Shown piece after piece: positions 9,354-18,718 of a DNA stretch of 64,000 nucleotides. The first letter of the stretch is position 1; each line of letters begins with the position of its first letter. Origin of the DNA: Mycobacterium colombiense CECT 3035 (GTDB lineage Bacteria > Actinomycetota > Actinomycetes > Mycobacteriales > Mycobacteriaceae). Where the stretch lies: NCBI RefSeq assembly GCF_002105755.1, contig NZ_CP020821.1:1674001-1738000 (forward strand), given 5' to 3'. The translations under genes and the position numbers were made by a program. The notes beneath the pieces are model-generated. The model was not told where the DNA came from. It made no database searches and saw only the letters and a program-made list of their open reading frames with translations.

Positions 9354-9516
9354 CACGACTGAGGCGAGCGAAATGGACGCTTGCGTCCATTTCCGAGCCG
9401 ATGGAGTGTGTTGAGCCGCGAAGCGGCGAGCACACACGACTGAGCCGAATGGAATGAATGCTCGCATTCATTCCTGAGGCGATGGAGTGTGTTGAGCGGC
9501 GAAGCCGCGAGCACAC
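9351..9516 (+). repeat. Two 81-nt tandem units with compensating hairpins, abutting tRNA-Leu
   Basis: The sequence ACACACGACTGAG starts unit 1 at 9351 and unit 2 at 9432, exactly 81 nt apart. Each unit holds two hairpins. Hairpin A is 9371-9392 (AAATGGACGC/GCGTCCATTT) in unit 1 and 9451-9474 (GGAATGAATGC/GCATTCATTCC) in unit 2. Hairpin B is 9406-9435 and 9487-9516, with GTGTG/CACAC ends around GCCGC-GAA-GCGGC or GCGGC-GAA-GCCGC. Stem sequences differ but pairing is kept. It could serve as a tRNA terminator or be a small mobile repeat. Confidence 0.85.
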
Positions 9517-9728
9517 CCGGTTCTATTGGCGGATATGCCGCTTCGGGGCGGGTACACGCCCCTGGCGATCGTCGCCGACAGCCACCCGATCGCCCAGCCG
9601 CCGCACACCAGCAGGAACGTGTGCCGGGAGGCGGCGTCGCCCGCCGTGGAAACCACCGCCAAAATGACCGCCCAGACGATCGCGCAGGCGATGCTGTAGG
9701 CCGTGTAGGTGCCGTAACGCCGTCTCAT
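9468..9728 (-). CDS. Small two-helix membrane protein
   Basis: An 86-residue ORF from ATG 9728 (MRRRYGTYTAYSIACAIVWA). Two hydrophobic segments are visible: IACAIVWAVILAVVS (about 13-27) and FLLVCGGWAIGWLSATIA (about 38-55), with a basic N-terminus. The last 15 or so residues are encoded by the hairpin repeat downstream of the tRNA, so the C-terminus may have been altered by the repeat. No family recognised. It is divergent from the phosphoribosyltransferase gene. Confidence 0.6.
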   Translation of the reverse strand: MRRRYGTYTAYSIACAIVWAVILAVVSTAGDAASRHTFLLVCGGWAIGWLSATIARGVYPPRSGISANRTGCARGFAAQHTPSPQE

Positions 9729-9838
9729 CTCGCCGATCCTCTCGTCGTGCTGACCCCGCAGCCAACCCGAACTTTGCCACCGCGCTCAGCCTTGCGCACG
9801 TAGCCTGGAGGAAGTCCATCAGCCGGGAGCGTTGACGA

Positions 9839-10516
9839 ATGAACCCATCGAGTGGCTTTATCCGGCGGACATCAGCGAAGACGTTCGTCGACCGGCGTGA
9901 GGCCGGACGCGCGCTGGCTCAGCAGCTGGCGGCCTACCGTGGCCGCGACGACGTACTGGTATTCGGGCTGGCCCGTGGCGGTGTGCCGGTGGCCTGGGAG
10001 ATCGCCGCGGCGCTCGGGGCGCCGCTCGACGTCTTCCTGGTGCGCAAGCTCGGGGTGCCGCAGTGGTCGGAATTGGCGATGGGCGCGCTGGCCAGCGGTG
10101 GCGGCGTGGTGATGAACGACGACGTGGTGGCCAGCCTGCGCGTCACCGACGAGCAGGTGCGCGAGGTGATCGACAGCGAGACGGCCGAGCTGGTGCGGCG
10201 CGAGCACGCCTACCGGGGCGGTCGCCCGATGGCCGACCTACGCGACAGGATCGTCATCCTGGTGGACGACGGAATCGCAACGGGCGCAAGCATGCTCGCC
10301 GCCGTGCGCGCCGTCCGGGCCGCCGGGCCGAAGTCGATCGTGGTCGCCGTTCCGGTGGGGCCGGAGTCGACCTGCCGCGAGCTGACGCGGGAGGCCGACG
10401 ACGTGGTGTGCGCGACCATGCCGCCCGGATTCGAGGCGGTCGGGCAGGTCTACGACGACTTCCATCAGATCAGCGACGACGAGGTCCGCGACCTGCTCAC
10501 GCCGTCGACCGGATGA
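9839..10516 (+). CDS. Phosphoribosyltransferase (Rv2143-like)
   Basis: A type I phosphoribosyltransferase fold of 225 residues with the PRPP-binding loop [18 protein letters not shown] (about residues 138-155) and an N-terminal [19 protein letters not shown] segment. Bacterial members of this group often sit near dienelactone hydrolase or stress genes, and the acceptor base is unknown. ATG 9839 ([16 protein letters not shown]) is the first start after a GGGAG-rich region. Cytosolic. Confidence 0.9.
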   Translation: MNPSSGFIRRTSAKTFVDRREAGRALAQQLAAYRGRDDVLVFGLARGGVPVAWEIAAALGAPLDVFLVRKLGVPQWSELAMGALASGGGVVMNDDVVASLRVTDEQVREVIDSETAELVRREHAYRGGRPMADLRDRIVILVDDGIATGASMLAAVRAVRAAGPKSIVVAVPVGPESTCRELTREADDVVCATMPPGFEAVGQVYDDFHQISDDEVRDLLTPSTG

Positions 10517-10537
10517 GGCCGACGGTCGGGAAAAGAA

Positions 10538-10888
10538 TTACTTGCCTGGCTCGTCGCCGCGGCCCTCGGCCACGACCTTGGACTCCTCGGTAGGCGCGGT
10601 CTCCCCCGTCGTCGCGGGTTCGCCCTCGTCCGTGACTTCCTCGGGGTAGTCGACGTAGTCGCCCTCGCCGGCCTGGGCCTCGCCGGCCTCGTGTTCCTCG
10701 GCATCTGTTGCCTCGTCGCCGCCGAGGTCACGCCGCTGGCGTTCGCGCAGGGCGTCGAGGATCAACAGCACCACGCCCACCACGCTGGCGGCGATGCACA
10801 CCCAGGCCACCAGCTCGTTGCTGGTGACGACCGCGAACACCAACGCGACGAGCCCGATCAGGGCCAATACCAGCGCAATGATGAGCAT
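10538..10888 (-). CDS. Two-helix membrane protein with acidic tail (Rv2144c-like)
   Basis: A 116-residue protein. Residues 1-23 (MLIIALVLALIGLVALVFAVV) and about 27-47 (LVAWVCIAASVVGVVLLILDAL) are membrane helices. They are followed by a basic turn (RERQRR) and a highly acidic, Pro/Thr-rich cytosolic tail (GDEATDAEEHEAGEAQ and onward). It is conserved beside wag31 in mycobacteria (Rv2144c). No enzymatic motif. It lies just downstream of wag31 on the same strand, separated by about 90 bases, so cotranscription is possible. Confidence 0.85.
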   Translation of the reverse strand: MLIIALVLALIGLVALVFAVVTSNELVAWVCIAASVVGVVLLILDALRERQRRDLGGDEATDAEEHEAGEAQAGEGDYVDYPEEVTDEGEPATTGETAPTEESKVVAEGRGDEPGK

Positions 10889-10980
10889 CAGTCATCCTCC
10901 AAGCGACGAGCGGGACCGCGGTTTCAAGACCTAGTGTGCCAACCCCGTAGCTCGGCGAGCGACCGGCACGTCACAGAAGG

Positions 10981-11784
10981 CTAGTTGTTGCCCCGGTTGA
11001 ACTGGTCGAAGCTGCCCGCATCGGCGCTGGAGTCCACCGGCGCCGCGGAGCCGCGCTGCCCGAGTTCCTCCAGCTGAGACTCCAGGTAGGTCTTGAGCCG
11101 GGTGCGGTATTCGCGCTCGAACGTGCGGAGCTGCTCGAGGCGGCCTTCCAGAACGGTGCGCTGCTGGTTGATGGTGCCCATGATTTCGGAGTGCTTGCGT
11201 TCGGCGTCGGCCTGCAGGGCGTCGGCCTTCTCCTGGGCCTGGCGCAGCTGGGTCTCGGAGCGGGTCTGCGCATCGGCGAGCATCGCGTCGGCGCGCTGCC
11301 GGGCCTCGGCGACCGTGGTCTCGGCGGTGCTGCGTGCCTCGCTGAGGATCTGGTCGGCGTTGGCGCGGGCGTCGGCCAGCATCTTCTCGGACTCGGTCTT
11401 GGCCGTGGTGGTCAGCCGGTCGGCGGTGTCCTGCGCCAGCGTCAGCACCCGAGCGGCCTTCATGGCCTGTTCCTCGTTGTTGGCCGCGGCCGCCGGGGCT
11501 GCGGCCGGCGCCGGCTTCACCGGTTCCGGTTCGGGCTCGCGCACAGGAATGGCCTGAGTGGGCGCGGCGGCCGCGGCCGGGGTGGCCGAGCCACCGCCGG
11601 AGGCCAGCTCGTGGTCCAGCTCTTCGATCCGCTGGCGCAGATCGCTGTTCTCTTCGATCAGCCGCGTCAGCTCGGCTTCCACCAGATCGAGGAAGGCATC
11701 CACCTCGTCTTCGTTGTAGCCCCGCTTGCCGATCGGTGGCTTACTGAACGCCACATTGTGGACGTCGGCTGGTGTAAGCGGCAT
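10981..11784 (-). CDS. wag31: DivIVA-type polar growth protein Wag31
   Basis: Scaffold protein that directs polar cell-wall growth in mycobacteria. The N-terminus [19 protein letters not shown] and [19 protein letters not shown] form the DivIVA membrane-binding domain. A linker (about residues 80-115) rich in Ala/Pro/Glu follows, then a long coiled coil ([20 protein letters not shown] and onward) with heptad repeats. The Mtb protein is phosphorylated by PknA/PknB on a linker threonine; several threonines are present here (for example APTQAIPV). The 267-residue length matches the family. It is the last gene of the dcw cluster and has its own likely promoter. Confidence 0.97.
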   Translation of the reverse strand: MPLTPADVHNVAFSKPPIGKRGYNEDEVDAFLDLVEAELTRLIEENSDLRQRIEELDHELASGGGSATPAAAAAPTQAIPVREPEPEPVKPAPAAAPAAAANNEEQAMKAARVLTLAQDTADRLTTTAKTESEKMLADARANADQILSEARSTAETTVAEARQRADAMLADAQTRSETQLRQAQEKADALQADAERKHSEIMGTINQQRTVLEGRLEQLRTFEREYRTRLKTYLESQLEELGQRGSAAPVDSSADAGSFDQFNRGNN

Positions 11785-11822
11785 TGTTTCGTCCCCTCAA
11801 GTTCCTGTCGAACGTTCTGGAA

Positions 11823-11853
11823 AGTGTAGAACGCAGTGGTAGCCGTAGTGCAA
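11823..11853 (-). promoter_or_regulatory. Probable SigA-type promoter of wag31
   Basis: On the minus strand TTGCAC (11853-11848) and TACACT (11828-11823) are separated by 19 bases, about 40 bases upstream of the wag31 ATG, with GAGGGG as the ribosome-binding site. The region further upstream (about 11890-11990) is markedly AT-rich for this genome. The spacer is longer than the usual 17-18, so this is tentative. Confidence 0.5.
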
Positions 11854-12066
11854 CTGCCGTCCATCCTGTCACACCAGGCGCGACCGTTGCTGATTAGCCC
11901 AATAAATAAGAGCCAATTTCAAACAGTGAGGCCAATAAAATCCGAAACCTTAGAAATTTCAAATCGGGGGAACCAAACCGACGCTAAAACGTAGCCGAAC
12001 CGTCTCCGGGCCGGAATGGGTCCGCGCTGACGGTCGCGCCGGCGGGCCGCGCGCGGCCCATGGAAG

Positions 12067-12357
12067 CTATGCCGCGGCGCCGAACGCCAGCTGCATGCCG
12101 ATGAACGCGACGAGCAGCAGCACCATGATCGACAGGTCGAAGCGGACCGCCCCGATGGTGAGTTGCGGGATCAGCCTGCGCAGCAGTTTCACCGGCGGAT
12201 CGGTGATCGACAGGATGATCTCCAGCACCACCACGGTGATGCCGGTGGGATGCCAGTCCCGGCTGAACGAGCGGATGAACTCGACGACGACCCGAGCGAT
12301 GAGCAGCAGCCAGAAAATGAATAGCGCGAACCCAAGGATCTGAAAGAACAACACCAA
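12067..12357 (-). CDS. YggT-family membrane protein (Rv2146c-like)
   Basis: A 96-residue YggT/YlmG protein. The first helix is FFQILGFALFIFWLLLIARVVVEF. The family motif region follows (DPPVKLLRRLIPQ), then a second helix (LSIMVLLLVAFIGMQLAFG). YlmG proteins lie between sepF and divIVA in Gram-positive dcw clusters, as here, and are thought to assist membrane or division organisation, though the activity is unknown. Start 12357 gives MVLFFQILGF. Confidence 0.92.
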   Translation of the reverse strand: MVLFFQILGFALFIFWLLLIARVVVEFIRSFSRDWHPTGITVVVLEIILSITDPPVKLLRRLIPQLTIGAVRFDLSIMVLLLVAFIGMQLAFGAAA

Positions 12358-12523
12358 CTGAAGTGCCCCGACCTTACCCGTGAGAAGCCATGCGATGCCA
12401 AGCGCCGCCGACCGGCGCGGCGCTTGCCAGCGTACCGACTCCGGGTAAGAGGCCTTGTCTCACGTGGCCGCGGGACCCGTCGGCGATCCGGACCGCCCGC
12501 CGGGAAGCGGGCGACGGAGGCGC

Positions 12524-13168
12524 CTATTGGTAAGCGTAGAAACCGGTTTCGGCGATCCGGCGGCGCTCCTCCGGGGACACGTCCACGTCGGCGGGCGACA
12601 GCAGGAACACCTTGGTCGCGACCTTGTCGAAGGAGCCGCGCAGCGCGAAGGCCAGGCCGGCCGCGAAGTCGACGAGCCGTTTGGCGTCGGCGTTGTCCAT
12701 CGACACCAGATCCATGATGACCGGGGTGCCGTCGCGGAAGCGCTCGCCGATGGTGCGGGCCTCGCTGTAGTCCTTGGGCCGCAGCGTGGTGATCTTCGAC
12801 AGCGGGTGGCCCTCTTCGAACATCATCGCCATCCGTCGCGGGTCCATCGCCAGCGCGCCGCGGGTGGAGTTGCGCAACCACGAGCCGAAGCGCGGGCCGC
12901 CGCGCTCGCCGCGGTCGAACTCGCGCGGGTGCACGGCGCCGTAGCGGGGCTCGTCGCCGTAGCCGCCGCGGTAGCCGGCGGGCGGCGGGTAGTCGGCGGG
13001 CTCGCGGCGCGGGTCGTCGTAGTCGTCTTGCTCGTAGCGACCGTATCCGTCGTCAAATCGCGGGCGGGGAAAACCACGGGACGGCGCGTGGTCGTCGTAA
13101 TACTCGTCCTCGTAGTCGTCCATTGGGGCCATACCGAAATAGGCCTTGACTTTGTGCAGTGTGCTCAT
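12524..13168 (-). CDS. sepF: Cell division protein SepF
   Basis: Membrane anchor and bundler of FtsZ; in mycobacteria it is the main Z-ring anchor because FtsA is absent. The N-terminus [20 protein letters not shown] is the amphipathic membrane-targeting helix. A Tyr/Asp/Arg/Gly-rich linker follows (about residues 17-105), then the SepF domain beginning [20 protein letters not shown] and ending with [15 protein letters not shown]. The 214 residues match family size. Between sepF and yggS there is a gap of about 66 bases. Confidence 0.95.
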   Translation of the reverse strand: MSTLHKVKAYFGMAPMDDYEDEYYDDHAPSRGFPRPRFDDGYGRYEQDDYDDPRREPADYPPPAGYRGGYGDEPRYGAVHPREFDRGERGGPRFGSWLRNSTRGALAMDPRRMAMMFEEGHPLSKITTLRPKDYSEARTIGERFRDGTPVIMDLVSMDNADAKRLVDFAAGLAFALRGSFDKVATKVFLLSPADVDVSPEERRRIAETGFYAYQ

Positions 13169-13234
13169 TGCGTTGACCCTTCTAGCCCCTGGGAGTACTG
13201 GTGTTAGTGATAAAGCTGTTACTGCAGTGACTAC

Positions 13235-14011
13235 TTACGGTGACGGTAACCGCCGTGGACCCAATAGCGCGGTACCGACACGCACACATGTCGAACCGTG
13301 TTTGACCGCAATTTCGAAGTCGTTCGACATGCCGGCGGACAGCCCGACGGCGTTGCGATGCGACTCGAGAACCCGGCGATGCTCGCATCGGAGCCGGTCA
13401 AAGGCCTCGTCGGGGTTCGAGTCCAGCGGCGGAATGCCCATCAGCCCGACCAGGTCCAGGTTCTTGGAGTCCTCGACCTGGTCGCACACCTGGTCGACCG
13501 CCCCCGGCCGGGAGATGTCGACGCCGCCGCGCGACTCGTCGCCGTCGAGGCTGACCTGGACATAGATCCGCATCGGGGCGGTGCGGCGGCCGTCGTCCAG
13601 CGCCGCCGCCACGCCCTTGTCGAGCGCCGACACCAGGTGCGCGCTGTCGACCGAGTGCGCGGTATGCGCCCAGCGCGCCACCGACCGGGCCTTATTGCGC
13701 TGGATATGACCCACCATGTGCCAGCGCGGATTTGCCACATCCTCGCGACCGGACGCCGCCAGCAATCGGGTGACTTCGGCCACTTTTGCCGTCGCTTCCT
13801 GATCCCGCGATTCGCCGATGACGCGACAACCCAATCGGGACAAAGTCACAACATCGGTTGCTGGGAAGTATTTGGTAATCGGCAGAACTTCGATTTCGCC
13901 GACATTGCGACCCGCCGCTTCCGCCGCCGCCGCAAGGCGAGAGCGCACCGACGCCAATGCATGCGTCAATTCCGATTCGCGGTCTCCCCCGGCAGGTATC
14001 TCTACCGCCAT
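13235..14011 (-). CDS. YggS-family PLP-binding protein (Rv2148c-like)
   Basis: A PLP-homeostasis protein of the YggS/PLPBP family, about 258 residues. The PLP-lysine region is EVLPITKYFPATDV. Later barrel motifs are VGHIQRNKARSVA, YVQVSLDGDESRGG, LVGLMGIPPLD, LSAGMSNDFEIAVKHGST and VRVGTALLG. Start: ATG 14011 has GGAG eight bases upstream. An in-frame GTG at 14020 overlaps the yfiH TGA and is the alternative. Typical dcw-cluster position after ftsZ and yfiH. Confidence 0.95.
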   Translation of the reverse strand: MAVEIPAGGDRESELTHALASVRSRLAAAAEAAGRNVGEIEVLPITKYFPATDVVTLSRLGCRVIGESRDQEATAKVAEVTRLLAASGREDVANPRWHMVGHIQRNKARSVARWAHTAHSVDSAHLVSALDKGVAAALDDGRRTAPMRIYVQVSLDGDESRGGVDISRPGAVDQVCDQVEDSKNLDLVGLMGIPPLDSNPDEAFDRLRCEHRRVLESHRNAVGLSAGMSNDFEIAVKHGSTCVRVGTALLGPRRLPSP

Positions 14012-14016
14012 CGCGG

Positions 14017-14724
14017 TCACTCCATCCAGATCAGTGAGGCCAGCCGCCCGGTCGGTGCATCCCGGCGATGACTGAACAGCGCCGCGTCGTCCACCGTGCA
14101 GCGCGGATCGATGTCGATGGCGCTCACACCCAAATCCGTGAGCTGGCAAGCGATTCCGGCCCGCAAGTCGAGTCCGGGAGTCCCCTTGGCGGTGGTGGTC
14201 CTGCTACCCGGCAGCGCCGCCTCGACCTCGTCGGCCATCGCTGCGGGCACTTCGTAATTGCGGCCGCTGACCGCCGGGCCCAACAGCGCCGAGATGTCTT
14301 GAGGTTGCGCGCCGAGCTCCACCATCTTCTCCACCGTGCGGGCCACCACCCCACGCTGCGCACCCACCCGGCCGGCGTGCACCGCCGCGGCCACGCCGGC
14401 GCGCGCGTCGGCCATCAACACCGGGACGCAGTCGGCGGTGACCACCGCCAGGGCCAGCCGCGCGGTGCGGGTCACCAGCGCGTCGGTGTCGTCGAGCGCG
14501 GTGTCACGCGCTCCGTCGACCACCTCCACCCGGACACCGTGGACCTGGTTCATCCACACGACGCGCCCGGGACGCAGGCCGACGGTGGTTGCCAGCCGGG
14601 CCCGGTTCTCGGCGACCGCCGCCGGGTCGTCCCCGACGTGGTCGCCCAGGTTGAAGGTGTCGAAGGGCGGTTTCGAAACACCACCGGCGCGGGTGGTGGT
14701 CACCCGCCGGATGCGAACGCTCAC
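14017..14724 (-). CDS. YfiH/LACC1-family purine nucleoside phosphorylase-like protein (Rv2149c)
   Basis: A 235-residue member of the former multicopper polyphenol oxidase (DUF152) family. Relatives act as purine nucleoside phosphorylase/adenosine deaminase, and E. coli YfiH has been tied to peptidoglycan precursor editing. Metal or active-site positions are ADCVPVLMAD (Cys) and AAVHAGRVGAQRG (His); the usual HAGWRG reads HAGRVG here, which I recall also being altered in Mtb. RRDAPTGR near the end is typical. It starts 78 bases after ftsZ and is likely cotranscribed. Confidence 0.92.
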   Translation of the reverse strand: MSVRIRRVTTTRAGGVSKPPFDTFNLGDHVGDDPAAVAENRARLATTVGLRPGRVVWMNQVHGVRVEVVDGARDTALDDTDALVTRTARLALAVVTADCVPVLMADARAGVAAAVHAGRVGAQRGVVARTVEKMVELGAQPQDISALLGPAVSGRNYEVPAAMADEVEAALPGSRTTTAKGTPGLDLRAGIACQLTDLGVSAIDIDPRCTVDDAALFSHRRDAPTGRLASLIWME

Positions 14725-14802
14725 ATCACCAGTATCCGAGTTTCCCTGTCGGCCAAGCGGCCCCGACGGTCGCGGCCGGGGTCCAGGGTCAGGGGCATGT
14801 TC

Positions 14803-15960
14803 TCAGCGGCGCATGAACGGCGGCACGTCGACGTCGTCGTCATCGCCGCCGATATTCAAGGTCGAGCCGTTGGTGTGGACCGGCACGCTGACCGCGTCGA
14901 CCGGCTCGAACAGCGTCGAGGTGAGCTTGCCCGCCTTCGCCGACTCGATCCGGTGCGCACCGCCCTTTTCTTCCTTGTCGGCACTGCCGCCGATCACGGG
15001 TTTGCGACCGGCGCCCGCGGCGTCGAAGCCCGCGGCGATGACGGTGACGCGCACCTCGTCGCCCAGCGAGTCGTCGATCACGGTGCCGAAGATGATGTTG
15101 GCGTCCTGGTGGGCGGCGTCCTGCACCAGCGAGGCCGCCTCGTTGATCTCGAACAGGCCCAGGTCGCTGCCGCCGGCGATCGACATCAGCACGCCGTGGG
15201 CGCCCTCCATCGAGGCTTCCAGCAGCGGCGAGTTGATGGCGATCTCGGCGGCCTTGAGCGAACGGCCCTCGCCGCGGGCCGAACCGATACCCATCAGGGC
15301 AGTGCCCGCGCCGGACATGATGCCCTTGACGTCGGCGAAGTCGACGTTGATCAGGCCCGGGGTGGTGATCAGGTCGGTGATGCCCTGCACACCGTTGAGC
15401 AGCACCTCGTCGGCGCTGCGGAACGCGTCCATCAGCGACACCGCGGCGTCGCCCATCTGCAGCAGCCGGTCGTTGGGGATCACGATCAGGGTGTCGCAGC
15501 TCTCGCGCAGCGCCGAGATGCCGCTCTCGGCCTGGTTGCCGCGGCGCTTGCCCTCGAACGAGAACGGCCGGGTGACCACGCCGACGGTCAGCGCCCCCAG
15601 CTTGCGCGCGATGCTGGCGACGACCGGCGCGCCGCCGGTGCCGGTCCCGCCGCCCTCGCCGGCGGTCACGAACACCATGTCCGCGCCGCGCAGCAGCTCT
15701 TCGATCTCGTCCTTGGCGTCCTCGGCGGCCTTGCGGCCCACCTCCGGGTCCGCCCCGGCCCCGAGGCCACGCGTGGACTCGCGCCCGACGTCGAGTTTGA
15801 CGTCGGCGTCGCTCATCAACAGTGCCTGCGCGTCGGTGTTGATCGCGATGAACTCGACGCCTTTGAGGCCTTGTTCGATCATCCGGTTGACGGCGTTGAC
15901 GCCGCCGCCACCGATACCCACGACCTTGATGACGGCCAGGTAGTTATGCGGGGGGGTCAT
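14803..15960 (-). CDS. ftsZ: Cell division GTPase FtsZ
   Basis: Tubulin-like GTPase that forms the Z ring. [15 protein letters not shown] starts the Rossmann domain; GGGGVNAV (17-24) and the tubulin signature GGGTGTG (103-109) bind GTP, and the T7 loop is in [15 protein letters not shown]. The C-terminal conserved tail ends [11 protein letters not shown], which binds SepF and FtsW in mycobacteria. About 385 residues. The ATG at 15960 is used for agreement with the Mtb start; an ATG immediately upstream at 15963 is better spaced (seven bases) from GGAGG. It has its own upstream region separate from ftsQ. Confidence 0.98.
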   Translation of the reverse strand: MTPPHNYLAVIKVVGIGGGGVNAVNRMIEQGLKGVEFIAINTDAQALLMSDADVKLDVGRESTRGLGAGADPEVGRKAAEDAKDEIEELLRGADMVFVTAGEGGGTGTGGAPVVASIARKLGALTVGVVTRPFSFEGKRRGNQAESGISALRESCDTLIVIPNDRLLQMGDAAVSLMDAFRSADEVLLNGVQGITDLITTPGLINVDFADVKGIMSGAGTALMGIGSARGEGRSLKAAEIAINSPLLEASMEGAHGVLMSIAGGSDLGLFEINEAASLVQDAAHQDANIIFGTVIDDSLGDEVRVTVIAAGFDAAGAGRKPVIGGSADKEEKGGAHRIESAKAGKLTSTLFEPVDAVSVPVHTNGSTLNIGGDDDDVDVPPFMRR

Positions 15961-15963
15961 CAT

Positions 15964-16246
15964 TCGTCTTCCTCCCTGATGGGCTTGGCTCAGCTCTCCC
16001 GGCGGTGGGCTCCTCCGGACGTTCGCGGTCCTCCTCGAAATAAACCCTGAGCAAACCCTCAACCTCAACCATAGAGTTAGAGTTATGTCAAGTAGTTCCG
16101 CGCAACCAGAACGGTATGGGTATGGCGCGCCCTAACCCCGCAGGCGCGCCGACACGCGCCCCGCAAATTTTGGGCAATTTTCCCGCGTCGGGACGGCGTG
16201 CGCGCTGCTCGGCGGCGCATTGCGCGGCGCGGCGTGACGAAGATCG
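15964..16246 (-). promoter_or_regulatory. ftsQ-ftsZ intergenic region with likely ftsZ promoter
   Basis: These 283 bases hold no gene. On the minus strand a perfect TTGACA lies at 16091-16086, followed by short direct repeats (TAACTCTAACTC, then GGTTGAGGTTGAGG) and TTTATT around 16046-16041. A clear -10 at normal spacing is not obvious. GAGGAGG and GGAGGAAG occur nearer the start, the latter as the ftsZ ribosome-binding site. FtsZ in mycobacteria is known to have promoters of its own. Confidence 0.5.
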
Positions 16247-17255
16247 CTACTTGACCGTCGGCAGGTCGGGGCTGGACACGTCGTAGGTCTTGCCGGGCTG
16301 GGTCAGCAGCGCGGCCAGCTTCTCGGCCTTCTCGTCGGTGCGGTCGGTGGTCCCCCAGATCACCACCCGGCCGTCGCCGAGCGTCAGGGTGATCGAAGCC
16401 ACCGACGGCGCGGCGATGCGCCCGACCTGGCCCTCGACCTCGGGACGCAGCGCGGTCAGCACCTGCAGGGCGGCCTTGGTCGCCGGGTCGTTCGGCCCGG
16501 GGTCGGCGACGTCGAGGTACGGCAGCGCCGGCGGCGGTGGCCCGGTCGCGAAGTCCACCCCGTCGCGGTCGAAGAGATGCGGGCCGTCGGGAAAGTCCTT
16601 GACCGCCACCGGGATTCGCTCGACGATGGTGATCCGAAGCGCCGACGGATACTGTCGCTGGACCCGCGCGCTGGCCACCCGCCGGATCGCCGCCACCCGG
16701 TCGGCGACCTGGTTGGTGTTGATCTGCAGCAGCGGCGTTCCGATCCGCACCCGCGCGGCGTCCAGGACCTCCTCCCGGGTCACCACCCCGGTGCCGACGA
16801 CGACGATGTTGCGGGCCGACATCGCGGGGGTGAAATAGAGGATCAGGGCCAGCCCGACGCCGACGATCACCAGCAGGATCGTCGCCAGCAGCATCTTCAG
16901 CCCCCGAACCACGCCCGCGCAACGGGTTTGGGCTCGTTGACCGGCCGCCCGCTGGCCCGGCGCTTCGCCTCGCGGCGGGCCTCTTCGATGGCGGTGGCGC
17001 GGGCCTGCGCGGCGCGGCGTTCGGCCCGCTCCCCTCGCGCGCGCCGGCGGGGCCCTCGACCTCGGCCTGGCCGGCCTCCTGACCGTCGGCCCCCGTTCCG
17101 GTGGCGAGCGGTTCGGTGGCCGCGTTGTCGTCGCCGTTGTCGTCGGCCCTGCCGTGAGCCTCGTCGTGAGCGTTGTCGTCCGCGTCGCCGGCGTGCCGAC
17201 CTTCGGCCGGTTCGCCGACCACGTCCGCCGGGACGGGGTCGTCCGGCTGGGTCAT
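16247..17255 (-). CDS. ftsQ: Division protein FtsQ (two apparent frameshifts)
   Basis: Bitopic divisome protein of the FtsQLB complex. ATG 17255 overlaps the murC stop (ATGA). The N-terminal acidic cytosolic part ([19 protein letters not shown]) is in one frame. The basic middle ([14 protein letters not shown] to KPVARA) is in a second. The membrane helix ([20 protein letters not shown]), POTRA segment ([19 protein letters not shown]) and beta domain are in a third. Adding one base in the G run at 17049-17052 and one in the C run at 16914-16916 joins all three into 336 residues and restores the ARGVVRGLK sequence. Essential gene, so probably sequence errors. Confidence 0.9.
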
Positions 17256-18718
17256 CGCAACGCCCCGGGCGCGCTGCGATTGGCGCGCACCCGCAACGCC
17301 GTGACGATCTCGGGCCCCAGCAGGGTCACGTCGCCGGCACCCATGGTGACGATGACGTCGCCGGGCCCGGCGGCCGCCGCCACCTGCTCGGCGGCCGCGG
17401 CGAAGTGTGGGAGATAGCGCACCGGCACGCTGACGTGCTCGGCGACGCTGGCCCCGCTGACGCCGGCCAGCGGTTGTTCGCGGGCGCCGTAGACGTCGAG
17501 AACGAAAACCTCGTCCGCCGCGTCCAGGGCGTGCCCGAACTCCTCGGCGAAAGCCTTTGTCCGCGAATACAAATGCGGCTGGAACACCGCGATGCTGCGA
17601 CCGGCGCCGCTCTGCTCGAGCAGGGTGCGGACCGCCGCCAGCGTGGCGACGATCTCCGTGGGGTGGTGGGCGTAATCGTCGAACACCCGCACCGAGGCTG
17701 CGCTGCCGACCAGTTCGAACCGGCGGCGCACGCCCTCGAAACCGGCCAGGCCATCCAGCACCGCATCGATCGGGGCGCCGATCTCGAGCGCCGCCAGCAG
17801 CGCGCCCATCGCGTTGAGCGCCATGTGCCGTCCGGGCACCGACAACCGCATCACCAGCGGGTGCTGTGCCGGGTCCAGTTCGGGGGCCAGCCGGATCTGC
17901 GCGACGGCCTCGGTGCCCTGCTGTTCCCACGACAACAACGTGGCGGCGAGTTCGTCGCCGGAGCGCGGGGACCCGTAGCGCAGCACCCGGATGCCCAGCT
18001 CGGCCGTTCGGCGGGCCAGCGCCTCGGCCCCCGGGTCGTCGACGCACACCACCAGCGCCCCGCCGGGGGCCAGCCGCTCCACGAAGGCGTCGAACACGGC
18101 CACGTAGGCGTCGGCGCTGCCGTAGAAGTCCAGGTGGTCGGTCTCGATGTTGGTGACCACGGCGACGTTGGGCGTGTACTCCAGCAGCGAGCCGTCGCTC
18201 TCGTCGGCCTCCGCGACGAAGCAGTCGCCGCTGCCGTGGTGGGCGTTGGTGCCGGCCTCGCCCATCTCGCCGCCGACCGCGAACGACGGGTCGCGCCCGC
18301 AGTGCTGCAGCGCCACGATCAACATCGACGTCGTCGTCGTCTTGCCGTGCGTGCCGGTGACCATCAGCGTGGTGCGGCCGTTCATCAGCTTGGCCAGCAC
18401 GGCGGGCCGCAGGATCACCGGGATGCCCCGCCGCCGGGCCTCGACGAGTTCCGGGTTGGTCTTCGGGATCGCGGCATGGGTGGTGATGACCGCGGTGGCG
18501 CCGCCGGGCAACAGATCCAGCGACGCCGCGTCGTGCCCGATGTTGATCTGCGCGCCACGGGCCCGCAACGCGTGAATGCCGCGGGACTCCTTGGCATCCG
18601 AGCCGGACACCAGCCCGCCGCGGTCGAGCAGGATGCGGGCGATGCCCGACATGCCGGCGCCCCCGATGCCGACCATGTGCACCCGCTGCAGCTCGGGCGG
18701 CAGCTGTTCGGTGGTCAC
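17252..18718 (-). CDS. murC: UDP-N-acetylmuramate--L-alanine ligase
   Basis: Adds L-Ala to UDP-MurNAc, the first peptide step of peptidoglycan precursor synthesis. About 488 residues. N-terminal Rossmann region: [17 protein letters not shown]-binding loop: [12 protein letters not shown] (about 120-131). Then EADESDGS and [11 protein letters not shown] of the central domain, and YAHHPTEI in the C-terminal domain. The GTG at 18718 overlaps the murG TGA by four bases. Soluble. Confidence 0.97.
   Translation of the reverse strand: MTTEQLPPELQRVHMVGIGGAGMSGIARILLDRGGLVSGSDAKESRGIHALRARGAQINIGHDAASLDLLPGGATAVITTHAAIPKTNPELVEARRRGIPVILRPAVLAKLMNGRTTLMVTGTHGKTTTTSMLIVALQHCGRDPSFAVGGEMGEAGTNAHHGSGDCFVAEADESDGSLLEYTPNVAVVTNIETDHLDFYGSADAYVAVFDAFVERLAPGGALVVCVDDPGAEALARRTAELGIRVLRYGSPRSGDELAATLLSWEQQGTEAVAQIRLAPELDPAQHPLVMRLSVPGRHMALNAMGALLAALEIGAPIDAVLDGLAGFEGVRRRFELVGSAASVRVFDDYAHHPTEIVATLAAVRTLLEQSGAGRSIAVFQPHLYSRTKAFAEEFGHALDAADEVFVLDVYGAREQPLAGVSGASVAEHVSVPVRYLPHFAAAAEQVAAAAGPGDVIVTMGAGDVTLLGPEIVTALRVRANRSAPGALR

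Noticed and set aside
9307..9516. Minus-strand ORF of 69 codons across tRNA-Leu and the repeats
   Set aside because: It encodes antisense of the tRNA T-arm and the hairpin repeats (SEGGLEPPRPLVGH); not a protein gene.
14068..16050. Long plus-strand ORFs (535 and 660 codons) opposite ftsZ and yfiH
   Set aside because: Antisense shadows of clearly conserved genes; composition is Arg/Gly/Ala/His-rich without domains.
16083..18047. 654-codon minus-strand ORF spanning murC and ftsQ
   Set aside because: Only its middle part (from 17255) is the FtsQ N-terminus; the rest is an out-of-frame reading of murC and ftsQ joined by missing stops.
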